Shown here: piece after piece, positions 30,335-39,717 of the stretch
Position numbering within the stretch: position 1 is the stretch's first letter
Layout of the letters: each line of letters opens with the position of its first letter
Assembly: GCF_900637855.1 (NCBI RefSeq)
Contig: NZ_LR134440.1
Coordinates: forward strand, 1,674,001-1,738,000
DNA: 64,000 bases
Direction: 5' to 3'
From: Neisseria animaloris
Lineage (GTDB): Bacteria > Pseudomonadota > Gammaproteobacteria > Burkholderiales > Neisseriaceae
Made by a program: the position numbers and the translations under genes
Notes under the pieces: generated by a model
What the model saw: only the letters and a program-made list of their open reading frames with translations
What the model was told of the DNA's origin: nothing
Database searches by the model: none

Positions 30335-31916
30335 GGGTTTCTCTCGGTAAAATCAGTTCAAAGCCATTCATTTCGGGATGATAGTGCAACTGACCCATAT
30401 TGGCGTGTGCAAGTTCGCGGGCAACATAAAGCCCTAACCCCGTGCCTTGTTTGTCGGTGGTAAAGAAAGGTTCAAACAAGTGGTTGCGTATATCGGGCGG
30501 AACACCGGTGCCGTTGTCGGCTACTACGATGGAAATATGGATGCGGCCGCTCGGTTTGATTAATACGGTAATCGCATGGCGGTCTTTTCGGCTGTGCCGC
30601 CAGGCGTTATTACACAAATTCCACATAATCTGCTGCAAGTGCATGGAATCGGCTAAAACACTGAGATTGTTGCCGTCCATGTTCATGCGCAGGCAGCCTA
30701 CGGCATCGGGATTGTTGAGTGTGAATTCCTGTTTGAACTCCAGCCAGAACTTCATCAGATTAATCGGTTCGCGGCTTACCCCGTCGCGCTTGTTGATCAG
30801 CGATACGTCTTCCAGCATTTTATCGATGCGTTGAATGTTACTGTCGATGATGTTGTGCAATTTGGTTTTGGTCGGATCCATTTTGTTTTCGTCATACAGT
30901 AAATCACTGGCATGGCGGATGGCCGACATGGGATTGCGGATTTCATGGGCAAGATTGGCGGTAAGCTGGCCGAGAGAAGCCAGTTTGGTAGACATGGCTT
31001 CGGCGGCTACTTCGCGTAATGAACGCACATAAAGGATAAGCAGTTCGGTTTTTTCTTGAATCAGCGGTACGGCGCGCACGTGCATGGAGTGCTGGAAAAT
31101 ATGGATGTCGGTTTCAAAGGCTTTATCGGGTTGGTATTGCCAGCGCGAAATCAATTCACCGAATACGTTTTCCTGTTTGTCGACGGCCAGTCCGGGAAAA
31201 TAGGTTTTGGCCTGACGGTTAAACAGCCACACACGTTGGGAAGCATCGATAACGATAACGGCTTCTTGAACACGGTTCAACACTAAGCGGTTCAAGCCGC
31301 TCACACGGCGGTAGGCAAGTTGGTGTTTAGTGGCGGATTCGGTGGCGGCTTGGAGGTAGGTGGCCGAAAAAGCGGTAAGGGCGGCAACCAGATAGCACGC
31401 ACCTGCAAGCAGGGCTGAGGATACGAGTGTGCGGTCTTCCCATTGGAAAGGGGTAAGTCGAATCTGTCCGGTAAAGAACATGTTCAGCAAAATCAGCAAC
31501 AATGCATAGCTGGCGTAAAGTATCGGGTAGCGCCCGTGGCTGAGCAGACAAGAGGTGGCGATAAAAGGCAGCACCAAAATACCGAAGCCGGAATCAACGC
31601 CGCCGGCAATGTAAGTCAGCAGCATGATCATGGTGATGTCGACAACAGCACTGGCATTGGGCAGGTCAAGGTTTTGCAGTTGCCAGTCGGGTTTAAATAC
31701 GGTGAGTAAAATCAGAAATGCATATACTGCCGCCCAGCTGTAAAACTCCACCGGAGAAAACATTTCCTTACCTGTTCCTCCGCCAGAGTAGGTGCTGATC
31801 AAATGAAAAACCAGCAATGACAATACAATCGACGTTCGGGCGATATTAACCAACCCGGGTATCCGGTCATTTAAACTTTCCCAGTCTTGTTTAACAAATA
31901 GCTTATTTACGCTCAT
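30321..31916 (-). CDS. pilS: Sensor histidine kinase PilS
   Basis: PilS is the membrane kinase that phosphorylates PilR; in Pseudomonas it senses pilin in the membrane. The 531 residues have about six hydrophobic segments (25-190), a PAS-like region (about 210-300), the H box LAHEIRNPMSAIRHASDLL with His324, and a catalytic domain with N, G1 (ADNGTGVP) and G2 (GTGLGLYVARELAHANMG) boxes. The start at 31916 gives SVNKLFVKQDWESLNDRI. It sits first in the pilSR pair. Confidence 0.9.
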   Translation of the reverse strand: MSVNKLFVKQDWESLNDRIPGLVNIARTSIVLSLLVFHLISTYSGGGTGKEMFSPVEFYSWAAVYAFLILLTVFKPDWQLQNLDLPNASAVVDITMIMLLTYIAGGVDSGFGILVLPFIATSCLLSHGRYPILYASYALLLILLNMFFTGQIRLTPFQWEDRTLVSSALLAGACYLVAALTAFSATYLQAATESATKHQLAYRRVSGLNRLVLNRVQEAVIVIDASQRVWLFNRQAKTYFPGLAVDKQENVFGELISRWQYQPDKAFETDIHIFQHSMHVRAVPLIQEKTELLILYVRSLREVAAEAMSTKLASLGQLTANLAHEIRNPMSAIRHASDLLYDENKMDPTKTKLHNIIDSNIQRIDKMLEDVSLINKRDGVSREPINLMKFWLEFKQEFTLNNPDAVGCLRMNMDGNNLSVLADSMHLQQIMWNLCNNAWRHSRKDRHAITVLIKPSGRIHISIVVADNGTGVPPDIRNHLFEPFFTTDKQGTGLGLYVARELAHANMGQLHYHPEMNGFELILPRETHEQS

Positions 31917-31950
31917 TCAACGTATGCCCTTTTCGTTTTCTTATTTATTT

Positions 31951-31966
31951 TATGCCTTAAGGCATA
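31951..31966. promoter_or_regulatory. Perfect 16-bp palindrome upstream of pilS
   Basis: TATGCCTTAAGGCATA is a perfect palindrome 35 nt before the pilS start, between parC and pilS, with no T run. The position suits an operator or a processing hairpin in the pilSR leader. The rest of the 151-nt gap is A/T-rich. Confidence 0.45.
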
Positions 31967-32067
31967 TACATAATTGCATTCTACGGCGGTATTTTTGTTT
32001 CTTCGGATAGCCGATGCTCCCATGCAATATGGTTATTATCATAACACTCAATATTCCTCTTATTATA

Positions 32068-34377
32068 TTATACCGAATCTGTGCCGGATAATCTTTTCAG
32101 ACGGCCTGAAATCTCTAAAACTTTGCCTTTTCTGCCGCGTTTGTTGTTTATATCTTGAATCCGCAGGCGTTCTTTGTGCGCTGCACCGCGTTTGCCGGTG
32201 CTTTCTACGATAAATTCGGGCGACGAGGTAACGGCGACATGTTCGAGCCTGATGCCGTCTGAAAGGCTGATCAACTGCAAACCGCGGCCTTTGGCCATCA
32301 CTTCCAATTCGCCGATGGTAAACGCCAGCAGGCGCGGTTCGTCGGTGGCCAGCAGCACTTTGCACTCGGGGTTGATGAGTGAAACGGCATAGATGCTGAC
32401 CGGCGGCAGGGTTCGCTCTCCGGCTTTGAGCGTCATCACCACTTTACCGGCTTTGATGCGGCTGACCATATCGCCGAGTTTGGCGATAAAGCCGTAGCCG
32501 CCGCTGTTGCTCAATAAATAATGCTGTTCGGGCAGGCCGGTCATCATGGCGACGACTTCGGCGCCGTTTTGCAGTTCGATGAGCGAGGCTACGGGTACGC
32601 CGTCGCCGCGGCCGCCGGGGATTTCCGCCGCGTCCAGCGTGTAGGTGCGGCCGTGCGAATCCAGCACTACCACCGGCCACACGGTGCGGCCTTCGATCAC
32701 CTGTTTCAGCCCGTCGCCTTCTTTGAAGGTGGTTTGGCTTAAATCGACGTTGTGGCCGGCGCGGCTGCGTATCCAGCCTTTGTTCGACAATATCAGCGTA
32801 ACCGGTTCGTCGGCGGTGGTTTGCGTGAGGGTGGCGCGGCTGGCTTCTTCGACCAAAGTGCGGCGTTCGTCGCCATACTGTTTCATGTCGGCCTGCATTT
32901 CTTTGACAATCAATTTGCGCTTTTCGTTTTCGTCGCCCAGCAATATTTTCAGACGGCCTTCCTCTTCGCGCAGTTCGTTGAGTTCTTTTTCGAGCTTGAA
33001 GCCTTCCAAGCGGGCAAGTTGGCGCAGGCGGATTTCGAGAATGTCTTCGGCTTGGATTTCGGTGAGGCCGAACACCGCCATCAGGTCGGGTTTGGGTTCG
33101 TCGGATTCGCGGATAACCTTAATCACTTCGTCGATATGCAAAAAGGCGATCATGCGCCCGTCGAGAATGTGGATGCGTTTTTCCACTTGGGCAAGACGGA
33201 ATTTCAGACGGCGTGTTACGGTGATGACGCGGAAATCCAGCCATTCCTGCAAAATGGTTTTGAGGTTTTTCTGCGCGGGGCGGTTGTCCAAGCCCATCAT
33301 CACCAAGTTCATCGGCACGTTCCCTTCCAAACCGGTTTGCGCCATCAGCGTGTTGATGAAGTTTTCGGGTTCGATGCGGCTGGATTTCGGCTCGAACACC
33401 AAACGCACGGGCGATTCGCCGTCGCTTTCGTCGCGCACTTTTTCCAGCAGCGACAACATCAAGGCTTTGGTGTTTTGCTGGTCTTGCGTGAGGTTTTTCT
33501 TGCCGGACTTGGGTTTGGGATTGGTTTGCTCTTCGATTTCGGCCAAAATTTTCTGCGCGCTGGTGTTGGGCGGCAGTTCGGTTACGATAACGCGCCATTG
33601 TCCGCGTGCCAGCTTTTCGATTTCGTAACGCGCACGCACGCGCACGCTGCCTTTGCCGGTTTCGTAAATCTGCTGCAAATCGGCGGCAGATGTGATGATT
33701 TGGCCGCCGCCGGCAAAATCGGGCGCGGGAATATACTGCATCAGGTCGGCCGTTTCCAGCGACGGTTTTTTCAAGAGGGCGATGGCCGCTTGGGTCACTT
33801 CGGTCAGGTTGTGCGACGGGATTTCGGTGGCCAAACCGACGGCAATGCCCGATGCGCCGTTGAGCAGCACCATCGGCAGGCGGGCGGGCAGATGCACCGG
33901 CTCTTCAAACGCGCCGTCGTAGTTCGGCACGAAATCCACCGTGCCCATATTGATTTCGGAAAGCAGCAGCTCGGCAATCGGCGTGAGCCGCGCTTCGGTA
34001 TAACGCATGGCCGCCGCGCCGTCGCCGTCGCGCGAGCCGAAGTTGCCGATGCCGTCGATTAAGGGATAGCGCAGGGTAAAATCCTGCGCCATACGCACCA
34101 TGGCATCGTAGGCCGAAGCATCGCCGTGCGGATGGTATTTACCGAGAATCTCCCCCACCACGCGGGCGGATTTCACCGGCTTCGCGCCGTGCGTCAGCCC
34201 CATGTCGCGCATGGCGTAGAGAATCCGCCGCTGCACGGGCTTTTGGCCGTCTGAAACTTCGGGCAGGGCGCGGCCTTTAACCACGCTCATGGCGTATTCG
34301 AGATAGGCGCGTTCGGCGTATTGGCCGAGCAGCAGGTAGTCGTCGCCGACGGCGGGTTGGGAGATGTGTTCGTTCAT
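32068..34377 (-). CDS. parC: DNA topoisomerase IV subunit A
   Basis: ParC with ParE decatenates daughter chromosomes. The 769 residues show the catalytic Tyr126 in [10 protein letters not shown], the breakage-reunion domain and the C-terminal beta-pinwheel. The quinolone region reads [16 protein letters not shown]: Asp86, Ala87, Ser88 and Asp91 in gonococcal numbering, where gonococcal ParC has Ser87 and Glu91. DUS copies are embedded (32096-32107, 32948-32959 and core or variant copies at 33203 and 34244), plus one AT-dialect DUS (32252-32263). The gene is G/C-rich. Confidence 0.96.
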   Translation of the reverse strand: MNEHISQPAVGDDYLLLGQYAERAYLEYAMSVVKGRALPEVSDGQKPVQRRILYAMRDMGLTHGAKPVKSARVVGEILGKYHPHGDASAYDAMVRMAQDFTLRYPLIDGIGNFGSRDGDGAAAMRYTEARLTPIAELLLSEINMGTVDFVPNYDGAFEEPVHLPARLPMVLLNGASGIAVGLATEIPSHNLTEVTQAAIALLKKPSLETADLMQYIPAPDFAGGGQIITSAADLQQIYETGKGSVRVRARYEIEKLARGQWRVIVTELPPNTSAQKILAEIEEQTNPKPKSGKKNLTQDQQNTKALMLSLLEKVRDESDGESPVRLVFEPKSSRIEPENFINTLMAQTGLEGNVPMNLVMMGLDNRPAQKNLKTILQEWLDFRVITVTRRLKFRLAQVEKRIHILDGRMIAFLHIDEVIKVIRESDEPKPDLMAVFGLTEIQAEDILEIRLRQLARLEGFKLEKELNELREEEGRLKILLGDENEKRKLIVKEMQADMKQYGDERRTLVEEASRATLTQTTADEPVTLILSNKGWIRSRAGHNVDLSQTTFKEGDGLKQVIEGRTVWPVVVLDSHGRTYTLDAAEIPGGRGDGVPVASLIELQNGAEVVAMMTGLPEQHYLLSNSGGYGFIAKLGDMVSRIKAGKVVMTLKAGERTLPPVSIYAVSLINPECKVLLATDEPRLLAFTIGELEVMAKGRGLQLISLSDGIRLEHVAVTSSPEFIVESTGKRGAAHKERLRIQDINNKRGRKGKVLEISGRLKRLSGTDSV

Positions 34378-34571
34378 TGCAATCAGAAGATACTGAAGGG
34401 GAAAGGGTAATTATTGTAAAGCAATTTAACGGTATTTGCTCGGTCGGCACGGTTTCGGACGGCTCGAACCATTCTGCATGATGCCAATCATATTTAATAT
34501 GATTGAGCATATAAGACGGTGTACTGTTACAATGCAGCCGTTTTTTTATCATTTTTCCGGATGCGCCGCTG

Positions 34572-35447
34572 ATGAACCGACCGCGATTTACCTACTGTTT
34601 GGGAGAGCTTGAGCAAAACCGTTTATGGGAGTGTCTGCAAAGTCATTTCGACTGGGGGTCGTCTATATGGAAACCTTTATGGCTTAATGGTTTGAAATTA
34701 GGAAGTTTGAACGAAAAATGGTTGGAACAGGTGCGGTTGGATTGGACGGAAAGCATAACGGAAATGCCGGAAGGCATACATTTGCATACCGACGGCTGGC
34801 TGGCTATGGGCGACAGTCTGCAACACATGGCACAAGGCTGGAAACAGTTCGGTTACTTGAGCGGTTGGCGCAACGAACAATTTGATGTCAACGATTCGGA
34901 AGGCCGGCCGTTGTTTACATTGGAGCGTTCCGCATTCAGGCCGCTCGGTTTGTTGAGCAGGGCGGTGCACATCAACGGACTGACCGAATATGAAGGCGAA
35001 TGGGTGTTTTGGATCGGTCGGCGCAGCCCGTATAAGGCGGTCGACCCCAACAAACTCGACAACCTCGTGGGCGGCGGCATTGCCAGCGGAGAAAGCATAC
35101 GCGAAGCGATGTTGCGCGAGGGCATGGAAGAAGCGGGATTGGATGAGGCCTTATTGCAGAATTTGAGCGGACAAAGCCGCCGTCGCAGTTGCCGCCCCGT
35201 ATCGCGCGGCCTGCACAATGAAGAACTGTTTATCTTCGATATCGTGCTGCCGCCGGATGTGCTGCCGGAAAACCAAGACGGCGAAGTGGCCGAATTCAGG
35301 CGGATGCGTATTCCCGAGCTGACCGAAGCCATGTGCAGCGGTTTGCTGATGAACGATGCGTTTCTGGCCACTTTGGACGCATTCAACCGCTACGGTCTGC
35401 TGGATAGACAGCATCCGCTGGCGGTATGGTTGGACGAAAATCGGTAA
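34572..35447 (+). CDS. Nudix hydrolase with DUF4743 domain (Tnr3-like)
   Basis: A 291-residue protein with an N-terminal DUF4743-type domain (about 10-125) and a Nudix domain. The Nudix box spans 168-190, with Glu174, Arg182, Glu183, Glu186 and Glu187 in the GX5EX7REUXEEXGU pattern; the U position after RE is Gly, a mild deviation. Related proteins in fungi (Tnr3 N-terminus) remove damaged thiamine diphosphates. Substrate assignment here is inference from the family. It is divergent from parC with a 194-nt gap. Confidence 0.82.
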   Translation: MNRPRFTYCLGELEQNRLWECLQSHFDWGSSIWKPLWLNGLKLGSLNEKWLEQVRLDWTESITEMPEGIHLHTDGWLAMGDSLQHMAQGWKQFGYLSGWRNEQFDVNDSEGRPLFTLERSAFRPLGLLSRAVHINGLTEYEGEWVFWIGRRSPYKAVDPNKLDNLVGGGIASGESIREAMLREGMEEAGLDEALLQNLSGQSRRRSCRPVSRGLHNEELFIFDIVLPPDVLPENQDGEVAEFRRMRIPELTEAMCSGLLMNDAFLATLDAFNRYGLLDRQHPLAVWLDENR

Positions 35448-35465
35448 GTCATATTCAATGGCATT

Positions 35466-35501
35466 TGAGGCCGTCTGAAAATCGTTTTTCAGACGGCCTC
35501 A
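35466..35501 (+). terminator. DUS-pair terminator after the Nudix gene
   Basis: GAGGCCGTCTGAAAA and TTTTCAGACGGCCTC pair around a short loop, 20 nt after the stop codon. Confidence 0.75.
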
Positions 35502-35612
35502 CCACGATGATGGAAGGAAAAGGGCGGCATGGTTCGGTTGCGTGCCTGACTCGGGCCGGGGTGCCGCATCTCGAACGGTTTTCGAATCGGGCGGTTCGGC
35601 GCGGGCCTTAAT

Positions 35613-35641
35613 TTGTAAACAATCAAACTCACATGTAAAAT
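35613..35641 (+). promoter_or_regulatory. Candidate sigma-70 promoter of the antiporter-slyX unit
   Basis: TTGTAA (35613-35618), a 17-nt spacer and TAAAAT (35636-35641). A DUS (35660-35671) lies in the presumed leader. The gene starts at 35701. Confidence 0.55.
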
Positions 35642-35700
35642 CATGTCAGGTTATGATATTTCAGACGGCCTCAAGGCCGTGATTTTTATGGAGAGTAGGG

Positions 35701-37047
35701 ATGAATGCCGTTGTGATTGCCGTTGCCGTGATGCTGATATTGTCGTTGGCGCGGGTGCATGTGGTGTTGAGCCTGCTACTGGGCGCGCTGGCGGGCGGTT
35801 TGACCAGTGGTTTGGGGCTGGCGAAAACCATGGAAGTATTTCAAACCGGTTTGGCCAACGGTGCGCAGATTGCGCTTTCCTACGCCATGCTGGGGGCGTT
35901 TGCCGTGGCCATTGCCCATTCGGGTTTGCCGCAAACGCTGGCCAATGCCGTTATCCGCCGTTTGGATAACAGCCACGTGCGCGACAATGTGCCGGGCAGC
36001 GTCAACGTGGTGAAATGGGGGCTGCTGCTGGCCTTGCTTGCCATGAGCGTGATGAGTCAAAACCTGATTCCCATCCACATCGCGTTTATTCCGCTGATTA
36101 TTCCGCCGCTGCTGCTGGTATTCAACCGCATCCGACTCGACCGCCGCTTGCTGGCCTGTGTGATGACTTTCGGTTTGGTTACCACTTATATGTGGCTGCC
36201 GGTGGGTTTCGGCGAAATTTTCTTGAAACAGATTTTGGTCGGCAACATCAATAAGGCCGGTTTGAATGTTGACAATATCAATGTGGTTCAAGCCATGACT
36301 ATTCCCGCTTTGGGCATGGTTGCGGGCTTGTTGGTTGCGGTGTTCGTCAGCTACCGCCGTCCCCGTATTTATCAAAATACTGCAGCAGATGTGGAAGCTA
36401 ACCACCAGGCCGCGGCACAGCCGAAAATTTCTACCTACCGCAGCATAGTGGCTTTGCTGGCGATTGTGATTTCTTTTGTGGTGCAGTTATGGGCGGGTTC
36501 GCTGCTGCTGGGCGCGATGGTCGGTTTTGCCGTGTTTATGGCGGCGGGCGTGGTGCGCTGGGGCGAAGCGGATACGGTGTTTAACAACGGCGTGAAAATG
36601 ATGGCGATGATCGGCTTTATCATGATTGCCGCGCAAGGTTTTGCCGAAGTGATGAAAGCCACCGGCCAGATTGAGCCGCTGGTGAAAGCTTCGGCCGAAA
36701 TGTTTGCCGGCAACAAAGGCATGGCGGCATTGATTATGCTGTTGGTGGGTTTGCTGGTTACGATGGGCATAGGCAGCTCGTTTTCCACCTTGCCGATTAT
36801 CGCCACCATTTATGTGCCGCTGTGCATCAGCATGGGCTTCTCACCGATGGCTACTTTGGCGTTAATCGGTACGGCAGGCGCATTGGGCGATGCCGGTTCG
36901 CCAGCATCCGATTCCACTTTAGGCCCCACCGCCGGTTTGAATGTGGACGGCCAGCACGACCATGTGCGCGATACGGTGATTCCCACCTTCCTGCACTATA
37001 ACCTGCCGCTGATGGTTTCCGGCTGGATTGCCGCGATGGTGTTGTGA
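35701..37047 (+). CDS. Na+/H+ antiporter family transporter (YuiF-like)
   Basis: A 448-residue inner-membrane protein with about 11-12 hydrophobic segments, of the ion-transporter superfamily annotated as Na+/H+ antiporter family in Neisseria. Conserved polar membrane stretches include [38 protein letters not shown] and the C-terminal signature [20 protein letters not shown] related Bacillus protein (YuiF) has been linked to histidine uptake, so the substrate is open. Its stop overlaps the slyX start as ATGATGA, so slyX is translationally coupled. Confidence 0.78.
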   Translation: MNAVVIAVAVMLILSLARVHVVLSLLLGALAGGLTSGLGLAKTMEVFQTGLANGAQIALSYAMLGAFAVAIAHSGLPQTLANAVIRRLDNSHVRDNVPGSVNVVKWGLLLALLAMSVMSQNLIPIHIAFIPLIIPPLLLVFNRIRLDRRLLACVMTFGLVTTYMWLPVGFGEIFLKQILVGNINKAGLNVDNINVVQAMTIPALGMVAGLLVAVFVSYRRPRIYQNTAADVEANHQAAAQPKISTYRSIVALLAIVISFVVQLWAGSLLLGAMVGFAVFMAAGVVRWGEADTVFNNGVKMMAMIGFIMIAAQGFAEVMKATGQIEPLVKASAEMFAGNKGMAALIMLLVGLLVTMGIGSSFSTLPIIATIYVPLCISMGFSPMATLALIGTAGALGDAGSPASDSTLGPTAGLNVDGQHDHVRDTVIPTFLHYNLPLMVSGWIAAMVL

Positions 37048-37262
37048 TGAATGATTTGGAAGCGCGCGTTACCGAGTTGGAAATTCAGACGGCCTTACAG
37101 GAAGACTTGATTGCCAGCTTGAACGACACCATTGCCAAGATGCAGCAAACGCTTGATTTACAGCAGGGGCAGTTGCGCTTGCTGTATCAGCGGATGCAGG
37201 AAAAAAGCAGCGGCGACGGCGAGCCGTACAGCCTGCTTGATGAGATACCGCCGCATTATTAA
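37044..37262 (+). CDS. slyX: SlyX family protein
   Basis: A 72-residue coiled-coil protein of unknown molecular role. The heptad-like stretch [29 protein letters not shown] and the end LLDEIPPHY are typical of SlyX. Two ATG codons overlap the upstream stop (37044 and 37047). A DUS (37084-37095) sits in the coding sequence and is read as the IQTAL residues that are also conserved in other Neisseria SlyX. Confidence 0.88.
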   Translation: MMNDLEARVTELEIQTALQEDLIASLNDTIAKMQQTLDLQQGQLRLLYQRMQEKSSGDGEPYSLLDEIPPHY

Positions 37263-37268
37263 CCTTAA

Positions 37269-37311
37269 TGATGAGGCCGTCTGAAAAAAAAGTTTTCAGA
37301 CGGCCTCATCA
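37269..37311 (+). terminator. 19-bp DUS-based terminator after slyX
   Basis: TGATGAGGCCGTCTGAAAA (37269-37287) and its exact complement (37293-37311) around AAAAG. The stem extends seven base pairs beyond the two DUS copies. Confidence 0.82.
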
Positions 37312-37345
37312 TTATCACAGCGGATTTTCCGCAAGAGAAAGAGCC

Positions 37346-37816
37346 ATGAATATTACCGTTTTAGCCGTCGGCACCAAAATGCCGCGCTGGGTGGACGAAG
37401 CCGTAAACGAATACGCCAAGCGTTTCGGGCGCGACGTGAACTACACTCTCAAAGAAATCAAGCCCGAAAAACGTGGCGCAGGCGTGAATGCCGCGCAGGG
37501 CATGGCGGCGGAAGAAAAACGCATTCTCGAAGCGGTGCCGCAAGGTGCATTTTTAGTGGTGTTGGACGAACGCGGCAAAGCGCCCACTTCGGTGGAACTG
37601 GCGGAGCACCTGAAAAACTGGCAGCAAAACGGCGAACACGTCTGCTTTGTGATCGGCGGGGCGGACGGCATGACCGACCGCCTCAAACAGCAGGCACGGC
37701 TGATGCTGCGCCTATCCAGCCTCACTTTACCGCACGGCATGGTGCGCGTGTTGCTTACCGAACAGCTTTACCGCGCCGTGTCGATTTTGCACAACCATCC
37801 TTACCATCGGGAGTAG
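37346..37816 (+). CDS. rlmH: 23S rRNA pseudouridine-1915 N3-methyltransferase RlmH
   Basis: RlmH is a SPOUT methyltransferase acting on pseudouridine 1915 of 23S rRNA in assembled ribosomes. The ATG at 37346 gives 156 residues (E. coli 155) starting MNITVLAVGTKMPRWV; the upstream frame crosses a DUS hairpin and is discarded. The trefoil-knot motifs VVLDERGK and CFVIGGADGM and the C-terminal ALSILHNHPYHRE-type ending are present. In other genomes it pairs with rsfS-nadD; here that pair is about 10 kb away. Confidence 0.95.
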   Translation: MNITVLAVGTKMPRWVDEAVNEYAKRFGRDVNYTLKEIKPEKRGAGVNAAQGMAAEEKRILEAVPQGAFLVVLDERGKAPTSVELAEHLKNWQQNGEHVCFVIGGADGMTDRLKQQARLMLRLSSLTLPHGMVRVLLTEQLYRAVSILHNHPYHRE

Positions 37817-37856
37817 CGGTTTATACTTTAAAAATCACTAAGGCATCAAAACAAAA

Positions 37857-37896
37857 CACCGAGGCCGTCTGAAAACAGTTTCAGACGGCCTCGGTG
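37857..37896. terminator. 18-bp DUS-based bidirectional terminator
   Basis: CACCGAGGCCGTCTGAAA (37857-37874) and its complement (37879-37896) around an ACAG loop, between rlmH and the facing glycine-zipper gene. Stem extension beyond the DUS is mirrored exactly. Confidence 0.82.
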
Positions 37897-37930
37897 CATC
37901 TTTCATATCGTGTAGAGGGCGAAACGGGTA

Positions 37931-38296
37931 TTAATCGTCATCGTCATCATCATCTTCGCGGTATTTTTTACAGCGGTATTTCTTGCCCTTGCGGTAATGG
38001 TCGCAATAACAGCTTTTTTTGCAGTGTTTGCCCGAAGCATGATGATGGCGGGCTTGTTCGGCCGCTTCTTTTTTCTGGTTGCGCTTGGCATACAGGTTGC
38101 CGGCGGTGCCGCCGATGGCCGCGCCGATAAGCGTGCTTTCCATATTGTTGCCGGCCACTTTGCCGATAACGCCGCCGACGGCTGCGCCCACAATCGTCGC
38201 TTCCGTGCGGTCGGTCATGCGTGCTTGGGCGGTGGTGCCGAACGAGAGCGCCACTGCCGCCAGCACGGCAATCAGGGTTTTACGGATGGTGTTCAT
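37931..38296 (-). CDS. Secreted glycine-zipper protein with Cys/His-rich, poly-Asp tail
   Basis: A 121-residue protein. The start at 38296 opens a clear Sec signal peptide (MNTIRKTLIAVLAAVALSF, cut after AQA). A two-helix glycine zipper follows (ATIVGAAVGGVIGKVAGNN and STLIGAAIGGTAGNLYA), as in Gly-zipper_2TM proteins that insert in outer membranes. The C-terminal third is unusual: HHH, four Cys in KHCKKSCYCDHY and RCKK, many Lys, then seven Asp. Metal binding is plausible but unproven. The function is unknown. It diverges from the phosphatase gene. Confidence 0.78.
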   Translation of the reverse strand: MNTIRKTLIAVLAAVALSFGTTAQARMTDRTEATIVGAAVGGVIGKVAGNNMESTLIGAAIGGTAGNLYAKRNQKKEAAEQARHHHASGKHCKKSCYCDHYRKGKKYRCKKYREDDDDDDD

Positions 38297-38558
38297 CAGA
38301 AGTCTCCGAGTTATATCAGGAAGAATAATTCGCCTTTTACCACACAACCGCGAAAGATGTGGCAATATTCGGAAACACGGTTGCTGCAAACACTTGGCTG
38401 TTGCAGCAACCGCCATAATGCTGAGAGCGGTAAAACGGTTAAAGGTTTTTGAGGATAATGTAATATTCTGCAACCGCCCCGAAGTTGCGCGGCCGCCCTG
38501 CAAAATGCCGTTGCCGCGTTGCCGCCGTATTTTGAATTCGGAACATCGAAAGCCCGTT

Positions 38559-39614
38559 ATGACTTATTCCTACCGCCAAACCCTGCCCGATACTGCATTG
38601 GATATCGTGGGCGACGTGCACGGCGAACTCGAAGCCCTGCAATCGCTGCTGCACCATCTCGGCTATCGGGATAACGGAGCGCATCCGCAGGGGCGGAGGT
38701 TGGTGTTTGTCGGCGATTTGTGCGACCGCGGGCAAAACAGCCCTGCGGTGCTGGCGTGGTTCAAACAGGCTTACGATGCGGGCCATGCTTTCATGGTGCT
38801 GGGCAACCACGAGTTGAATGCGCTCGTGCGCGACCCGAAAGACGGCTCCGGCTGGCTTTTTCCCGAACGGGAAGCCAAAGATGCCGTTCAATACGCGCCG
38901 TGGAACGTGTTGCCCGAAGCTGAAAAACCTATGCTGGAAAGCTGGTTGGCGGAGCAGCCGCTGATTTTGGAACGCCCCGATCTGCGCGTGGTACACGCCG
39001 CATGGTTGCCGCAGCAGTTTGCCGCGCTGGAAGCCGCCGCCGGCGAAAGATTGGTCGAACAATACCGCCGCTTTGATGGCAGGCTGAAACGGCATCTTCA
39101 GACGGCCTCTTGGTATGCCGACTATCTCGACGAACAGCAGCGTTACGCCGAAGTTGTCGAAAACCCGCATTTCCCGCCGCCGCCTATGCCCGCCACGGCG
39201 CAATACGAACTCAACCGCAGCCGTATGCACCCGATACGGGCGTTGACCAGCGGCGTGGAGCAGATCGCCCCCGCACCGTTTTATGCGAGCGGGCGTTGGC
39301 GTTTTACCGCCCGTTGCGCGTGGTGGAACAATTATCGCGACGATGTGCCGGTGGTTGTGGGCCATTATTGGCGTTCGTGGCTGCCGCAACCGCCGTCGCC
39401 GCACCGCGAAAACCTGTTGCCCGCAGAAGGCGCGGCATGGCACGGGGCGCGGCATAATGTGTTTTGTATCGACTTTTCCGTCGGCGCACGCTGGCGCGAC
39501 CGTAAAAACGGCACGCCGCCCGAGCGTTCCGAATTCCGCCTTGCAGCTTTGCGCTGGCCGGAACGGGTGCTGGTCTTCGATAACGGGGAAACGGCGCCCA
39601 CGGTGCAGGGTTAA
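38559..39614 (+). CDS. Calcineurin-like metallophosphoesterase
   Basis: A 351-residue metallophosphatase of the PPP/ApaH-related group. Metal-site motifs are GDVHGE (18-23), GDLCDRG (52-58), GNHE (82-85) and a later VVGHYWRS histidine. The open frame runs far upstream, but the ATG at 38559 begins the conserved domain and the upstream part lies across the divergent promoter region. The substrate is unknown. It ends inside a GC-rich hairpin (39614-39647). Confidence 0.82.
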   Translation: MTYSYRQTLPDTALDIVGDVHGELEALQSLLHHLGYRDNGAHPQGRRLVFVGDLCDRGQNSPAVLAWFKQAYDAGHAFMVLGNHELNALVRDPKDGSGWLFPEREAKDAVQYAPWNVLPEAEKPMLESWLAEQPLILERPDLRVVHAAWLPQQFAALEAAAGERLVEQYRRFDGRLKRHLQTASWYADYLDEQQRYAEVVENPHFPPPPMPATAQYELNRSRMHPIRALTSGVEQIAPAPFYASGRWRFTARCAWWNNYRDDVPVVVGHYWRSWLPQPPSPHRENLLPAEGAAWHGARHNVFCIDFSVGARWRDRKNGTPPERSEFRLAALRWPERVLVFDNGETAPTVQG

Positions 39615-39647
39615 CAGTAGGGCGGGCAGGGATGCCCGCCCTACTGT
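39614..39647. repeat. GGGCGGGC hairpin, copy 1
   Basis: ACAGTAGGGCGGGCA (39614-39628) pairs perfectly with TGCCCGCCCTACTGT (39633-39647) around GGGA. It lies in the convergent gap between the phosphatase and SDR genes. It is not DUS-derived and is related to copies at 44074 and 49152. Confidence 0.8.
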
Positions 39648-39667
39648 GTTTATCGACCTAGATAAAC

Positions 39668-39717
39668 AAAGGCCGTCTGAAAACATTTCAGACGGCCTTT
39701 CAGGTTTTTCAGACGGC
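39668..39717. terminator. Triple DUS cluster between convergent genes
   Basis: AAAGGCCGTCTGAAA (39668-39682) pairs with TTTCAGACGGCCTTT (39686-39700). A third core copy (39708-39717) abuts the stop codon of the minus-strand SDR gene. Confidence 0.78.

Noticed and set aside
32752-34062. Long plus-strand open frame opposite parC (436 codons)
   Set aside because: His/Gln/Gly-rich antisense product of a G/C-biased gene; no domain, no ribosome site.
38079-38558. N-terminal 160-codon extension of the metallophosphatase
   Set aside because: It runs across the divergent promoter region and antisense to the glycine-zipper gene; the conserved protein begins at 38559.
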